Of a DNA stretch of 64,000 nt, positions 18,901 through 26,490 are shown in pieces (within the stretch, counting starts at the first letter, position 1; every line of letters begins with the position of its first letter). Where the stretch lies: contig NZ_RYDV01000009.1 of the NCBI RefSeq assembly GCF_003971065.1, positions 62,001-126,000 on the forward strand. Reading direction: 5' to 3'. Both the position numbers and the translations under genes were made by a program. This DNA comes from Candidimonas sp. SYP-B2681 (GTDB lineage Bacteria > Pseudomonadota > Gammaproteobacteria > Burkholderiales > Burkholderiaceae_B). A model generated the notes under the pieces. That model had not been told where the DNA came from. It did not search any database and saw only the letters and a list, made by a program, of their open reading frames with translations.

Positions 18901-19063
18901 GGAGTCACGACAGCAAATCGGTTGGGTGCTGGTTGGTGGTTTAAGCTTAGGCACCTTGCTGACGTTGTTCGTGGTGCCCGTTGCCTATACCCTGATTGCC
19001 CGCAAGACCAAAACCCAAGGCGTTCAGGAAACCGGTGAATTGCCTCTGGCGTTGGATCGTTAA
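15989..19063 (+). CDS. RND (HAE1-type) multidrug efflux permease
   Basis: A 1024-residue inner-membrane proton/drug antiporter. Seen: the N-terminal ICIKRPVFATVLSLIIVLVG helix, two large periplasmic loops, the proton-relay pair Asp400-Asp401 in TM4 (GLVVDDAIVVLENI), and the second-half helix YLVLAAQFESWRNP. Length is typical of AcrB-like pumps. It forms a two-gene unit with the adaptor; no TolC-like channel gene and no TetR regulator are adjacent, so it probably uses a shared channel. It is placed between rnhA and dnaQ. Substrates cannot be told from sequence. Confidence 0.95.
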   Translation: MILSEICIKRPVFATVLSLIIVLVGLISYERLSVREYPAIDEPVVSVVTVYKGASPEVVESQVTKPLEDQLAGIEGVDVMTSRSRSERSLINVKFNLSRDPDAAAAEVRDKVSRARRFLPDEIDEPIISKVEADSTPIIYIGVGVGDYSQLQASDYINRYVKTRLSVLPGAAEVRVFGERLPSMRIYIDRAKMAAYGLIVQDVESALRQQNVLIPAGRIESRAREFSVVSSTDLQTTEQFNRVIVATVNGYPVRLSDVADVQIGPADDRVLARFNGQPSLTIGITKQSTANPLDLSREAHKEVALINENLPAGMQLTIAYDSSVFIQESIKSVYHTVGEAILLVVLVIFFFLRNWRASLIPIVTIPVSLIGACGIMYLFGFSINTLTLLAMVLAIGLVVDDAIVVLENIYRHIEEGKTRLEAALLGSKEIGFAVVAMTLTLVAVYAPLAFATGRTGRLFIEFALTLAGAVLVSGFVALTLTPMMCAALLKHEVGHGRFYTLVENFLVSLTHRYRNGLARALRHRVIVLLLGLVVAAGSVVLFKTVKSELAPIEDRGVIYGMVSAPEGSTLDYTLQSVQQIEGVYASVPESSGNQTIIGFPTVTDGIAILRLKPWGDRDQSQQSIARALQPTFAALPGVRAFPTNPPSLGERATSKPVDFVVMSQASYPEMARLVDEFVTKLRGYPGLQNIDTDLRLNTPELKVVINRDKLADVGVDVGDVGRTLESMLGGRQVTRFQDSGEQYDVIVQVKKADRADPADISDIYVRTRQGSMVQMSNFLTVSESVSPQSLNHFNRLRAVKVQASIASGYALGEVLEHMNQVARDTLPHTVQTDLDGQSREFRDSSGSIYLVFLMALVFIYLVLAAQFESWRNPLIIMFSVPLSMTGALLALWLSGGTLSIYSQIGLITLVGLITKHGILIVEFATQLRAEGAELFEAVTEASVLRLRPILMTTGAMVLGVLPLAYATGAGAESRQQIGWVLVGGLSLGTLLTLFVVPVAYTLIARKTKTQGVQETGELPLALDR

Positions 19064-19112
19064 GCTTAGCCGGGCCGGAAATAGTTATTAGTAGTAAAGG
19101 AACAAAATAGTT

Positions 19113-19820
19113 ATGCGTCAGATTATGCTGGATACGGAAACCACAGGGCTGGACCCTTCCAGGGGGCACCGGGTGGTTGAGCTTGCGTGTGTGGAAATGG
19201 TGAACCGCAGTCTTACCGGCCGGCACCTGCATTTGTACTTGAATCCTGACCGCGACAGTGATCCGGAAGCGTTGGCTATACACGGCCTGACCACCGATTT
19301 CCTGTCCTCGCATCCCCGTTTCGAAGACGTTGCTGCACAGTTGGTGGATTATGTGAAAGACGCGGAAGTCATCATTCATAACGCTGCCTTTGACACCAAA
19401 TTTCTGACCGCGGAACTCGCACGAGTCGGCTTGCCATCATTCGACAAGCTATGCGCCAAAGTGACCGATTCCTTGCTATATGCGCGTGAACTGCACCCGG
19501 GCAAACGCAATTCGCTTGATGCCCTGTGCGAACGCTACGGAATTTCGAACGCCCACCGTACACTGCACGGTGCGCTGCTCGACTCAGAACTTTTGGCCGA
19601 CGTATGGCTGGCCATGACGCGCGGGCAAGATGCCTTGCTAATGGATTTCGAGGAAGACAGCGGCATGGATGCCAACGGCCTGCGGGTCGAACGCTTCGAC
19701 GCCTCGGTCTTGACGGTGTTGTTGGCCAATGAAGCGGAACTTCAAGAGCACGACGCGTATTTGACAACGTTGGACAAGACGGCGGGCAAGCCTTGCTTGT
19801 GGCGCGCCGTCGAGGCATGA
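19113..19820 (+). CDS. dnaQ: DNA polymerase III epsilon subunit (3'-5' proofreading exonuclease)
   Basis: A 235-residue DEDDh exonuclease. ExoI is LDTETTGLDP, ExoII HNAAFDTKFL, and ExoIII the HRTLHGALLDSELLADVW segment with the catalytic His and Asp. The C-terminal tail (about 190-235) would bind the polymerase alpha subunit. AAAGGAAC precedes the ATG at about 10 nt. The tRNA-Val follows after 75 nt. Confidence 0.97.
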   Translation: MRQIMLDTETTGLDPSRGHRVVELACVEMVNRSLTGRHLHLYLNPDRDSDPEALAIHGLTTDFLSSHPRFEDVAAQLVDYVKDAEVIIHNAAFDTKFLTAELARVGLPSFDKLCAKVTDSLLYARELHPGKRNSLDALCERYGISNAHRTLHGALLDSELLADVWLAMTRGQDALLMDFEEDSGMDANGLRVERFDASVLTVLLANEAELQEHDAYLTTLDKTAGKPCLWRAVEA

Positions 19821-19895
19821 TAGTTTAGTGTACAATTCTTGCCTTCGCAGTTGGTCGTAAAGCAGGCTGTCTTCAAGCTTGGGAACGACAACTTC

Positions 19896-19970
19896 GGGCG
19901 GTTAACTCAGTGGTAGAGTGCCACCTTCACACGGTGGAAGTCACAAGTTCGAACCTTGTACCGCCCACCA
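19896..19970 (+). tRNA. tRNA-Val (anticodon CAC)
   Basis: The 75-nt gene folds as a complete cloverleaf: acceptor GGGCGGT with ACCGCCC, D arm with AACTCAGTGGTAGAGT, anticodon stem CCACC/GGTGG closing the loop TTCACAC (anticodon CAC), T loop TTCGAAC, discriminator A and an encoded CCA. TACAAT at 19831-19836 may be its -10 box. Confidence 0.97.
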
Positions 19971-19981
19971 TAACTCCCCCC

Positions 19982-20956
19982 CTATATCGTCAGTATCACT
20001 GACCCTTGTCGCGACCTTGATTCCATCTCGTGATGTGCTTGCGCTGCGTTGGCAAGGCCGAACGTTGCAATGTGGCCAGGCTGCAAGACATGGTCATTCA
20101 GCGCTTCAAAGAGCGCGGCCGCGGCAGCCTGCCGTTTTTCGACTTTCTTCAGGTGCTGAAATACGCTCGGCCGCGACAAGGAATTAGACTTGGCGAACAA
20201 GGCGGAAACTTCAAACGGCGGCACAGGCCCGGATGCCTGTCCGTAATTGGCCAGATGTCCGCACGGCGCCAGGCATGCCAGGGATCCGAAAAAGGTGTCT
20301 TTGCCAACCGCGTCGTATGCCACTTGCACCCCTTCGCCGTTCGTAATGTCTTTCACCCGGGCGACAAAATCTTCTTGCCGGTATTGAATGACATGGTTGC
20401 ACCCATAGCGCTGTGCCAGTTCCACTTTATGCAGTGAGCCCACCGTGCCAATGACGTGGGCACCCAAGTGGCTGGCCCACTGACACAGCAAGGAACCAAC
20501 ACCCCCGGCGGCCGCATGAACCAGCACCCAGTCTCCGGGTTTGACGGCGTAAACCTCATGCACCAGAACTTGCGCGGTAAGGCCCTTGAGCAAGGTGGCG
20601 GCGATGATGTGGTCGTCAATGCCAGCAGATAGTCGAATCGCTGCCTCGGCGGGTAACGTCCGTTCTTCTGAATAAGCGCCGTAGCCAACATGAATGTATG
20701 CGACACGATCGCCTACGTTCAGATGTTCGACCTCGTTCCCCAGCTCAGTCACGACTCCGACGCCTTCTATCCCTGGAATGCCGGGTAGAGCCAACGTTTT
20801 ATACAAGCCTGAACGGACGTAGACGTCGTGGAAGTTTACGCCGACGGCGGTATGCCTGAGCCGGATCTCGCCGGGTAAAGGTGCTCGAACCGCAACCGGC
20901 TCAAATTTCAGGTTCTCCGCCGGGCCGGCTTGATGCAGGACAATGGCTGAAGGCAT
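19982..20956 (-). CDS. qorA: NAD(P)H:quinone oxidoreductase (zeta-crystallin type)
   Basis: A 324-residue medium-chain dehydrogenase/reductase of the QOR family that reduces quinones with NADPH. Seen: VGVNFHDVYVRSGLY, PGIEGVGVV, GDRVAY, the nucleotide-binding VLVHAAAGGVGSLLCQWA, and YDAVGKDTF. The zinc-ligand residues of alcohol dehydrogenases are absent, as in zeta-crystallins. The start at 20956 (MPSAIVLHQ) fits the family; seven extra residues are possible. It converges on the tRNA-Val with only 11 nt between. Confidence 0.92.
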   Translation of the reverse strand: MPSAIVLHQAGPAENLKFEPVAVRAPLPGEIRLRHTAVGVNFHDVYVRSGLYKTLALPGIPGIEGVGVVTELGNEVEHLNVGDRVAYIHVGYGAYSEERTLPAEAAIRLSAGIDDHIIAATLLKGLTAQVLVHEVYAVKPGDWVLVHAAAGGVGSLLCQWASHLGAHVIGTVGSLHKVELAQRYGCNHVIQYRQEDFVARVKDITNGEGVQVAYDAVGKDTFFGSLACLAPCGHLANYGQASGPVPPFEVSALFAKSNSLSRPSVFQHLKKVEKRQAAAAALFEALNDHVLQPGHIATFGLANAAQAHHEMESRSRQGSVILTI

Positions 20957-20977
20957 GGCAATCCAATCGCGTATCAA

Positions 20978-21235
20978 GGACCATCATTAATAGCATGGAA
21001 ACGCGGTTGGAATACCGAAGGTGGGCTAGGCGCCATTGTCGGCCCCCACTTGAGCGACGAATCAATAGAGCTAACGCAAATGCTGTGCCAGTAGATCAGC
21101 TACTTCGTAGGGCGCTAATCGCGAAGGAATATTTAAAATAACACCCTCGCGAGGGCGTTATTTCGTGAGCTATTTTGATGGGTCATGGTGCAACGCAGCT
21201 TCCTTCGCTGCACCATAAGGGGTCACCCTAATCGT
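20978..21235. other. Gap between qorA and ycgR
   Basis: The 258 nt hold a terminator-like hairpin at 21137-21162 and, at about 21187-21212, a looser repeat of GGTGCA with TGCACC. No gene is supported here; a short frame at 20881-21141 overlaps qorA antisense and resembles nothing known. Confidence 0.4.
21137..21162. terminator. Hairpin terminator downstream of ycgR
   Basis: AATAAC-A-CCCTCG pairs with CGAGGG-C-GTTATT, leaving one A:C mismatch. The AT-rich outer arms give T-rich flanks on both strands. It lies 74 nt beyond the ycgR stop. Confidence 0.7.
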
Positions 21236-21997
21236 CTATTCGAAACCCCGACGCTTCGCGTTGAGCTTACGTTCAAGTTTGCCTATGTATTGCTGGACGA
21301 TGAAATTCATTGGGTTGGACAGCTCGAAAAACCTGCAGCCAATCAGTCGTGACTCCTTGCCGTTGAGCAAGATCTCGTCGAGCGACCTCATTATCATGAG
21401 ATCGGTAACCACCACGCCGGCTTCTGGCAGCTCGATTCTGCAGTCTCTGTATAACGTTCCCAGCGCATTATCCAGCACGTGGGTGTTGTCGAAAACCGAG
21501 ATGCCGCCGGCGCTGATGTCTTTAAGTTCGAACTTGACGGTTCGTTCGCCCTTGTCATCCCTTATGGTAAAGGTCGCCGAGGCCCTATTACTTACCGGTA
21601 TGTCGACCCGGTAGTATTCGCGCCGCTGTATGCGCTGCAGCGAATCTGGAATAGGTACTCGTAATGCGGGCATGCCGTCTTGCATGCAGCCGGTTACCTG
21701 AGCGGTGGAAAACTGGATGCGAACTTTATCGATGTTCGTGTCAAAATTGACAAGCTCTGCCGACGTAATGCGCCGGTTGAAATCCTCGTCGGCGGAATTG
21801 TCCACAATGAATGAGTTGCTGGCTGCGTCGATTTCGAGAATGGTCGTAATGATGGCGACCTCCCGACCCTCGACGTGCATGCGCAACAGGGCGCGCCTGG
21901 ATTCGATGGAACGCAGGACAGACAGAATTTCCAGCGAAGAGGTCACCAGGAAAGGATCGTCTTCGTCATCGGTGTTGCTAAAGTTGGCAGTAGACAT
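21236..21997 (-). CDS. ycgR: Flagellar brake protein YcgR (PilZ domain, c-di-GMP effector)
   Basis: A 253-residue two-domain protein. The N-terminal YcgR domain (about 20-115) precedes a C-terminal PilZ domain (about 120-240). The c-di-GMP-binding motifs are present: RREYYR in place of the RxxxR motif and DISAGGISV for D/NxSxxG. In E. coli such proteins bind the flagellar motor when c-di-GMP is high and slow swimming. No flagellar or c-di-GMP metabolism genes lie in this window, so the assignment rests on sequence. Confidence 0.9.
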   Translation of the reverse strand: MSTANFSNTDDEDDPFLVTSSLEILSVLRSIESRRALLRMHVEGREVAIITTILEIDAASNSFIVDNSADEDFNRRITSAELVNFDTNIDKVRIQFSTAQVTGCMQDGMPALRVPIPDSLQRIQRREYYRVDIPVSNRASATFTIRDDKGERTVKFELKDISAGGISVFDNTHVLDNALGTLYRDCRIELPEAGVVVTDLMIMRSLDEILLNGKESRLIGCRFFELSNPMNFIVQQYIGKLERKLNAKRRGFE

Positions 21998-22092
21998 TGA
22001 TGTAGATCATTACTAAAGGACACAGGCGAGCATAGAACAGCGGCGCCGGAATAGTCTACCCGAATATCGAGTCGTTTCCATGACTATTCTCG

Positions 22093-23022
22093 TTAAATGG
22101 CCAGTTCACGCATGCTGGCCATGTGCAGCGCGCAGCGTGCGGCAGCCAAGTCCCATGCGGCACATCCTACGGTCTTGAATACGATAGGCCGATCGCGGTT
22201 CACGCCTTCCGCTAGGGCGGATGACAAGGCCTGCACCATGGACCAGTCCACGTTGGCCTGTATAAGGTCGCCCGCTTCGTGTCGCGCGCCAGCGGGGTCG
22301 TCAACGTAAATGCGGCTGCCGCCGAGCGTAATGGGACCAATTTCGGCAAGCTCGGGCTTGAACGCGCCCACGCCAATGACCAATATGCCTGCATTGGCAG
22401 GCTTGTTGTAGACGGGACTTGCGCTGGTGGTGAGCGTAATGATGGCATCGACGTCGTCAGGGGGGATGGCGGTGGCTTCTAATTGCAATGGCAGACATTG
22501 CTGCGTTTTCACGAAGGCCTGCGCCTTTTCCAGGCTTGTTCCAGTCACTGTGACACGCAGTCCTGGGTAGAGCGCGGCAAGTGCCTCGATGTGTCCCACC
22601 GATTGTGTGCCGGTACCGATAAGGGCAATTCGGCGCGGGGTTGATGGAAGGAATACGTTGAGTCCCAGCATGGATACTGCTGCAGTGCGTCTCGCCGTAA
22701 CAGTGGGGCCATCAAGTATGAATAGTGCCCGGCCGGTGCGGCTATCGTAGGCTGACACGACGCCATGTATTGTGGGCAGGTTCAATGCGCGATTGCTCGG
22801 GACAACATTGACCAGTTTATGGATGCCAATATCGTCGGCCGTGGCAGGCATGGAAAGCATCACTCCGCCCAGCGGGAATGGCACTACCTGGCGTTCGGGC
22901 GCGCAAATGTCGCCGTTGGCATACTGAGTGCAGGCGTTGGCAAGCGCGGTGACCAGTTCGGCAAAAGGTAGCAGTTCAGCAGTTTCTTGAGCATTGAAAG
23001 CGTGGATGGAACGGGTTGTCAT
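22093..23022 (-). CDS. Ornithine cyclodeaminase/mu-crystallin family ketimine (pyrroline/piperideine-2-carboxylate) reductase
   Basis: A 309-residue NAD(P)-dependent enzyme of the OCD/mu-crystallin superfamily. Seen: GGVMLSMPA near the substrate site, SAYDSRTGRALFILDGPTVTARRTAA, the Rossmann start IALIGTGTQSVGHIEAL, and PVYNKP. The TARRTAA form and the neighbour suggest a delta1-pyrroline-2-carboxylate or delta1-piperideine-2-carboxylate reductase rather than a true ornithine cyclodeaminase. It is divergent from an ALDH7-type dehydrogenase, a pairing that fits conversion of piperideine-2-carboxylate to pipecolate and later oxidation of aminoadipate semialdehyde. This pathway link is inference. 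Confidence 0.8.
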   Translation of the reverse strand: MTTRSIHAFNAQETAELLPFAELVTALANACTQYANGDICAPERQVVPFPLGGVMLSMPATADDIGIHKLVNVVPSNRALNLPTIHGVVSAYDSRTGRALFILDGPTVTARRTAAVSMLGLNVFLPSTPRRIALIGTGTQSVGHIEALAALYPGLRVTVTGTSLEKAQAFVKTQQCLPLQLEATAIPPDDVDAIITLTTSASPVYNKPANAGILVIGVGAFKPELAEIGPITLGGSRIYVDDPAGARHEAGDLIQANVDWSMVQALSSALAEGVNRDRPIVFKTVGCAAWDLAAARCALHMASMRELAI

Positions 23023-23071
23023 TAGAATTCGCTTTGAAGAGGTTGAACTATCGGCACATGCATCAGATTAT

Positions 23072-23086
23072 GCTATGACCCATAGC
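23072..23086. promoter_or_regulatory. Inverted repeat in the divergent ketimine-reductase/amaB promoter region
   Basis: GCTATG-ACC-CATAGC is a perfect 6-bp repeat with 3-nt spacer in the 163-nt region between the two divergent starts, a likely place for a shared operator. Confidence 0.4.
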
Positions 23087-23185
23087 GCATTCGCTTTTTC
23101 TTTACAGGTTAACTCATGCCGGAACACCTCAGAATTGAATCGTGCCGGCAGCGTCAATCAGCCCCGGCACTCGATCAGGAAACCC

Positions 23186-24691
23186 ATGGACATTAAAGAA
23201 CTATTGGCCTCCCTTGGGATCGCCCCCTCTGTATTGACTGGCGGAACCGTGCTCGCGCGATCGCCTATTAACGGGGCCATCATTGCGCACTTGCACGAAC
23301 ACACAATGGCCGAGGTGAGCGCGTCGGTAGATACTGCGCAAGAGGCATTCAAGGTGTGGCGGTCAGTGCCAGCTCCGCGGCGCGGCGAGCTGGTACGTTT
23401 ACTTGGCGACGAACTGCGTGCCAACAAGCGAGCGCTGGGTCGACTTGTATCCGTCGAAGCGGGCAAGATACTGGCAGAAGGCGAAGGCGAAGTTCAGGAA
23501 ATGATAGACATTTGCGATTTCGCGGTCGGGTTGTCGCGACAGTTGTATGGCTTGACGATCGCTTCTGAAAGGCCTGGTCATCGCATGATGGAAACCTGGC
23601 ATCCGTTGGGTGTCGTGGGCGTGATTTCCGCTTTCAACTTTCCGGTCGCGGTATGGTCATGGAACATGGCGCTGGCTATTGTTTGCGGTGATTCTGTCGT
23701 CTGGAAGCCTTCCGAGAAAACGCCATTGACCGCTTTGGCGTGTCATGCCTTGTTCGAACGGGCCGTGAAAAAATTCGGTGATGCTCCCCCAGGATTGTCC
23801 CAGGTTGTGATCGGCGGACGTCAGGCAGGTGAGGCCTTGGCCGATCACTGTCACGTAGCGCTAGTGTCGGCGACTGGCTCCACGCGTATGGGCCGCGCCG
23901 TCGCTCCCCGGGTTGCGGCTCGTTTTGGGCGGTCGTTGCTCGAGCTGGGCGGCAATAACGCGATCATTGTTACTCCTACCGCCGATATCGAAATGGCGAT
24001 GCGCGGCATTCTGTTTGGAGCCGTGGGAACGGCTGGGCAGCGTTGTACTTCGACACGTAGGCTAATCGTGCATCAACGTATCGCCGACGAGTTAGTGGCG
24101 GGCTTGAAGAAAGCCTATGCAAGCGCGCGCATCGGTAATCCCCTGGATGCCGACACTCTGGTGGGTCCTTTGATAGATAAGTCCGCATTCGACTCTATGC
24201 AGCTGGCATTGAAGGCGGCCCAGGACGCTGGCGGCGATGTTTTCGGTGGGCAGCGGCAATTGGCTGACGAATTTCCCGATGCGTGGTACGTGGCGCCTGC
24301 GCTGGTCCAGATGCCCGCGCAAACGCGGTTGGTGAGCGCCGAAACGTTTGCGCCGATACTGTACGTGATGCGTTACGAAAACTTCGAAGACGCCGTGCAG
24401 ATGCAAAACGATGTACCGCAGGGATTATCGTCTGCCATCTTTACCAATGATTTGCGCGAAGCGGAGTTCTTCCTGTCGTCGGCAGGATCGGACTGCGGCA
24501 TCGCAAACGTCAATATTGGGACCTCGGGTGCCGAAATCGGGGGCGCTTTTGGCGGCGAAAAGGAAACCGGTGGCGGTCGTGAGTCGGGTTCGGATGCATG
24601 GAAGATGTACATGCGCAGGGCGACGAACACGGTGAATTACTCACGCGAATTACCCTTGGCGCAGGGGATCAAATTCGGCATCGACGCATAA
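23186..24691 (+). CDS. amaB: L-aminoadipate-semialdehyde dehydrogenase (ALDH7 family)
   Basis: A 501-residue aldehyde dehydrogenase. The start MDIKELLASLGI at 23186 has CAGGA upstream; the longer frame begins inside the divergent gene. Seen: GVISAFNFPVAVWSWNMALA, KPSEKTPLTALA, ATGSTRMGRAVAP, the general-base Glu in LLELGGNNAI, the nucleophile in GTAGQRCTSTRR, and the C-terminal FGGEKETGGGRESGSDAWK, which is diagnostic for ALDH7/antiquitin/AmaB proteins. These oxidise alpha-aminoadipate semialdehyde (piperideine-6-carboxylate) to aminoadipate in lysine or pipecolate degradation. Confidence 0.9.
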   Translation: MDIKELLASLGIAPSVLTGGTVLARSPINGAIIAHLHEHTMAEVSASVDTAQEAFKVWRSVPAPRRGELVRLLGDELRANKRALGRLVSVEAGKILAEGEGEVQEMIDICDFAVGLSRQLYGLTIASERPGHRMMETWHPLGVVGVISAFNFPVAVWSWNMALAIVCGDSVVWKPSEKTPLTALACHALFERAVKKFGDAPPGLSQVVIGGRQAGEALADHCHVALVSATGSTRMGRAVAPRVAARFGRSLLELGGNNAIIVTPTADIEMAMRGILFGAVGTAGQRCTSTRRLIVHQRIADELVAGLKKAYASARIGNPLDADTLVGPLIDKSAFDSMQLALKAAQDAGGDVFGGQRQLADEFPDAWYVAPALVQMPAQTRLVSAETFAPILYVMRYENFEDAVQMQNDVPQGLSSAIFTNDLREAEFFLSSAGSDCGIANVNIGTSGAEIGGAFGGEKETGGGRESGSDAWKMYMRRATNTVNYSRELPLAQGIKFGIDA

Positions 24692-24697
24692 AAGCAT

Positions 24698-24718
24698 TGG
24701 GGCCCAAAGCGGGCCCCA
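24698..24718. terminator. Bidirectional terminator between amaB and pntB
   Basis: TGGGGCCC, loop AAAGC, GGGCCCCA is an 8-bp G+C-rich hairpin between two convergent genes; on the minus strand a short T tract follows. Confidence 0.7.
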
Positions 24719-24739
24719 GGAAAACGATGCCGGTTATTC

Positions 24740-26176
24740 TTATTCCACCGCCTTTACCATGTCTTCGATGACCTTTTTCGCGTCGCCGAAGACCATCATT
24801 GTTTTATCCATGTAGAACAATTCGTTGTCCAGCCCAGCGTACCCTGCTGCCATGGAACGCTTGTTCACGATGACGGTACGGGCCTTGTAGGCCTCCAGAA
24901 TCGGCATGCCAGCGATAGGCGATTGCGGATCGTTCTTCGCCGCGGGATTGACCACGTCGTTGGCCCCCAGCACCAATACGACATCGGTCTGGCCGAATTC
25001 GCTATTGATATCATCCATTTCGAATACCTGATCGTAGGGCACCTCGGCTTCGGCCAGCAGCACGTTCATGTGCCCGGGCATGCGTCCCGCGACAGGGTGA
25101 ATGGCGTATTTGACCGTCACGCCATTGGCAGTGAGCTTTTCGGCCAGCTCCTTCAGGGCGTGCTGGGCGCGTGCCACGGCCAGGCCATAACCTGGGACGA
25201 TGGTGACTGTTTCGGCATTGCTCATCAGAAATGCAGCGTCGTCGGCACTGCCCGAGCGCACGTTGCGCTGCGTCTGGTCTGCCGATGCGCCAGTGCCGGG
25301 TTCGGCGCCAAAGCCGCCCAGGATCACATTGAAAAAGGACCGGTTCATGGCCTTGCACATGATGTAGGACAGAATGGCACCCGACGACCCCACCAGAGAT
25401 CCGGCAATTATCAGCATGGGGTTATTAAGAGAGAACCCAATACCTGCAGCGGCCCAGCCGGAATAGCTATTAAGCATGGATACCACCACGGGCATGTCCG
25501 CGCCGCCAATCGGAATAATGATCAGCACCCCCAGCACGAAGGCCAGGGCCGTCATGATGATGAACGGTAGCCATTCTTGCGTGGCCATGAACCACAGGCC
25601 GCAGCCCAGCATGGTCAGCGCCAGCACTAGGTTGACCATATGCTGGCCAGAAAACACCACAGGCGCGCCCTGAAAAAGGCGAAACTTGTATTTGCCTGAG
25701 AGCTTGCCAAACGCAATGACCGAGCCCGAGAACGTGATGGCTCCAACAAAGGTGCCGATGAACAGTTCCAGCCGGTTGCCCACTGGGATTGGGGCACCCA
25801 CCGCCGCCACGTTAAAGGCATGCGGCTCGGCGACGACCGCCACGGCAATGGCCACAGCGGCCAGACCAATCATGCTGTGCATGAAGGCGACGAGTTCCGG
25901 CATCTTGGTCATTTCGACCCGCTTGGCCATGACGGTGCCCACGGTGCCTCCAACCAGGAGGCCCAATAGCACCCAGCCCAAACCTATTCCGGCTTTGCCT
26001 TCGGTGGCCAGGCTAACGATAAGTGCGGCGGTTGTAACGACTGCGATCGCCATACCGGCCATGCCAAACGCATTGCCTCGCCTTGATGTAGTTGGGTGGG
26101 ACAAGCCTTTGAGCGCTTGGATAAAACATACCGATGCGATCAGGTAGAACAGCGTGACCAGATTGATGGAGATCAT
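24740..26176 (-). CDS. pntB: NAD(P) transhydrogenase subunit beta
   Basis: A 478-residue inner-membrane subunit with about nine membrane helices (1-290) and the NADP(H)-binding domain III at the C-terminus. Seen: VIIVPGYGLAVARAQHAL in the form VTIVPGYGLAVARAQ, HPVAGRMPGHMNVLLAEA, VLVLGANDVVNPAA and NKRSMAAGYAGLDN, which bind NADP(H). The enzyme uses the proton motive force to transfer hydride from NADH to NADP. Its ATG overlaps the pntAB stop (ATGA). Confidence 0.97.
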   Translation of the reverse strand: MISINLVTLFYLIASVCFIQALKGLSHPTTSRRGNAFGMAGMAIAVVTTAALIVSLATEGKAGIGLGWVLLGLLVGGTVGTVMAKRVEMTKMPELVAFMHSMIGLAAVAIAVAVVAEPHAFNVAAVGAPIPVGNRLELFIGTFVGAITFSGSVIAFGKLSGKYKFRLFQGAPVVFSGQHMVNLVLALTMLGCGLWFMATQEWLPFIIMTALAFVLGVLIIIPIGGADMPVVVSMLNSYSGWAAAGIGFSLNNPMLIIAGSLVGSSGAILSYIMCKAMNRSFFNVILGGFGAEPGTGASADQTQRNVRSGSADDAAFLMSNAETVTIVPGYGLAVARAQHALKELAEKLTANGVTVKYAIHPVAGRMPGHMNVLLAEAEVPYDQVFEMDDINSEFGQTDVVLVLGANDVVNPAAKNDPQSPIAGMPILEAYKARTVIVNKRSMAAGYAGLDNELFYMDKTMMVFGDAKKVIEDMVKAVE

Positions 26177-26490
26177 GCCGCGCCTCCGCTAGTGGGTTTT
26201 TTGTCTTTTTTCTTGAACATTTCGAGCATGCGGCGGGTGACGAGAAAGCCGCCGAATACGTTCACTGCGGCAAGCGTTACGGCAAATACACCCATGTAGC
26301 GCGCCAGGCTGCTTTCGGTCAGCGCGGCCGCGAGCATGGCGCCCACGATCACGATCGCCGAGATGGCGTTGGTGACGGCCATAAGCGGAGTATGCAAGGC
26401 GGGAGTTACGTTCCACACGACATGGAAGCCAACATAGATAGCCAGCACGAAGATAATAAAATTAATCAGGGTAGGGCTTACGGCTTCCAT
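26173..26490 (-). CDS. pntAB: NAD(P) transhydrogenase subunit alpha, membrane part (PntA2)
   Basis: A 105-residue membrane piece that in E. coli is the C-terminal part of PntA. It has three hydrophobic helices (about 8-26, 36-56, 60-82) and ends in a basic FKKKDKKP tail. The start at 26490 is chosen because AAGGAGCG lies just before it and it overlaps the pntAA stop as TGATG; a longer frame to 26523 would add 11 residues read over pntAA. The last codons overlap the pntB start. Confidence 0.95.
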   Translation of the reverse strand: MEAVSPTLINFIIFVLAIYVGFHVVWNVTPALHTPLMAVTNAISAIVIVGAMLAAALTESSLARYMGVFAVTLAAVNVFGGFLVTRRMLEMFKKKDKKPTSGGAA

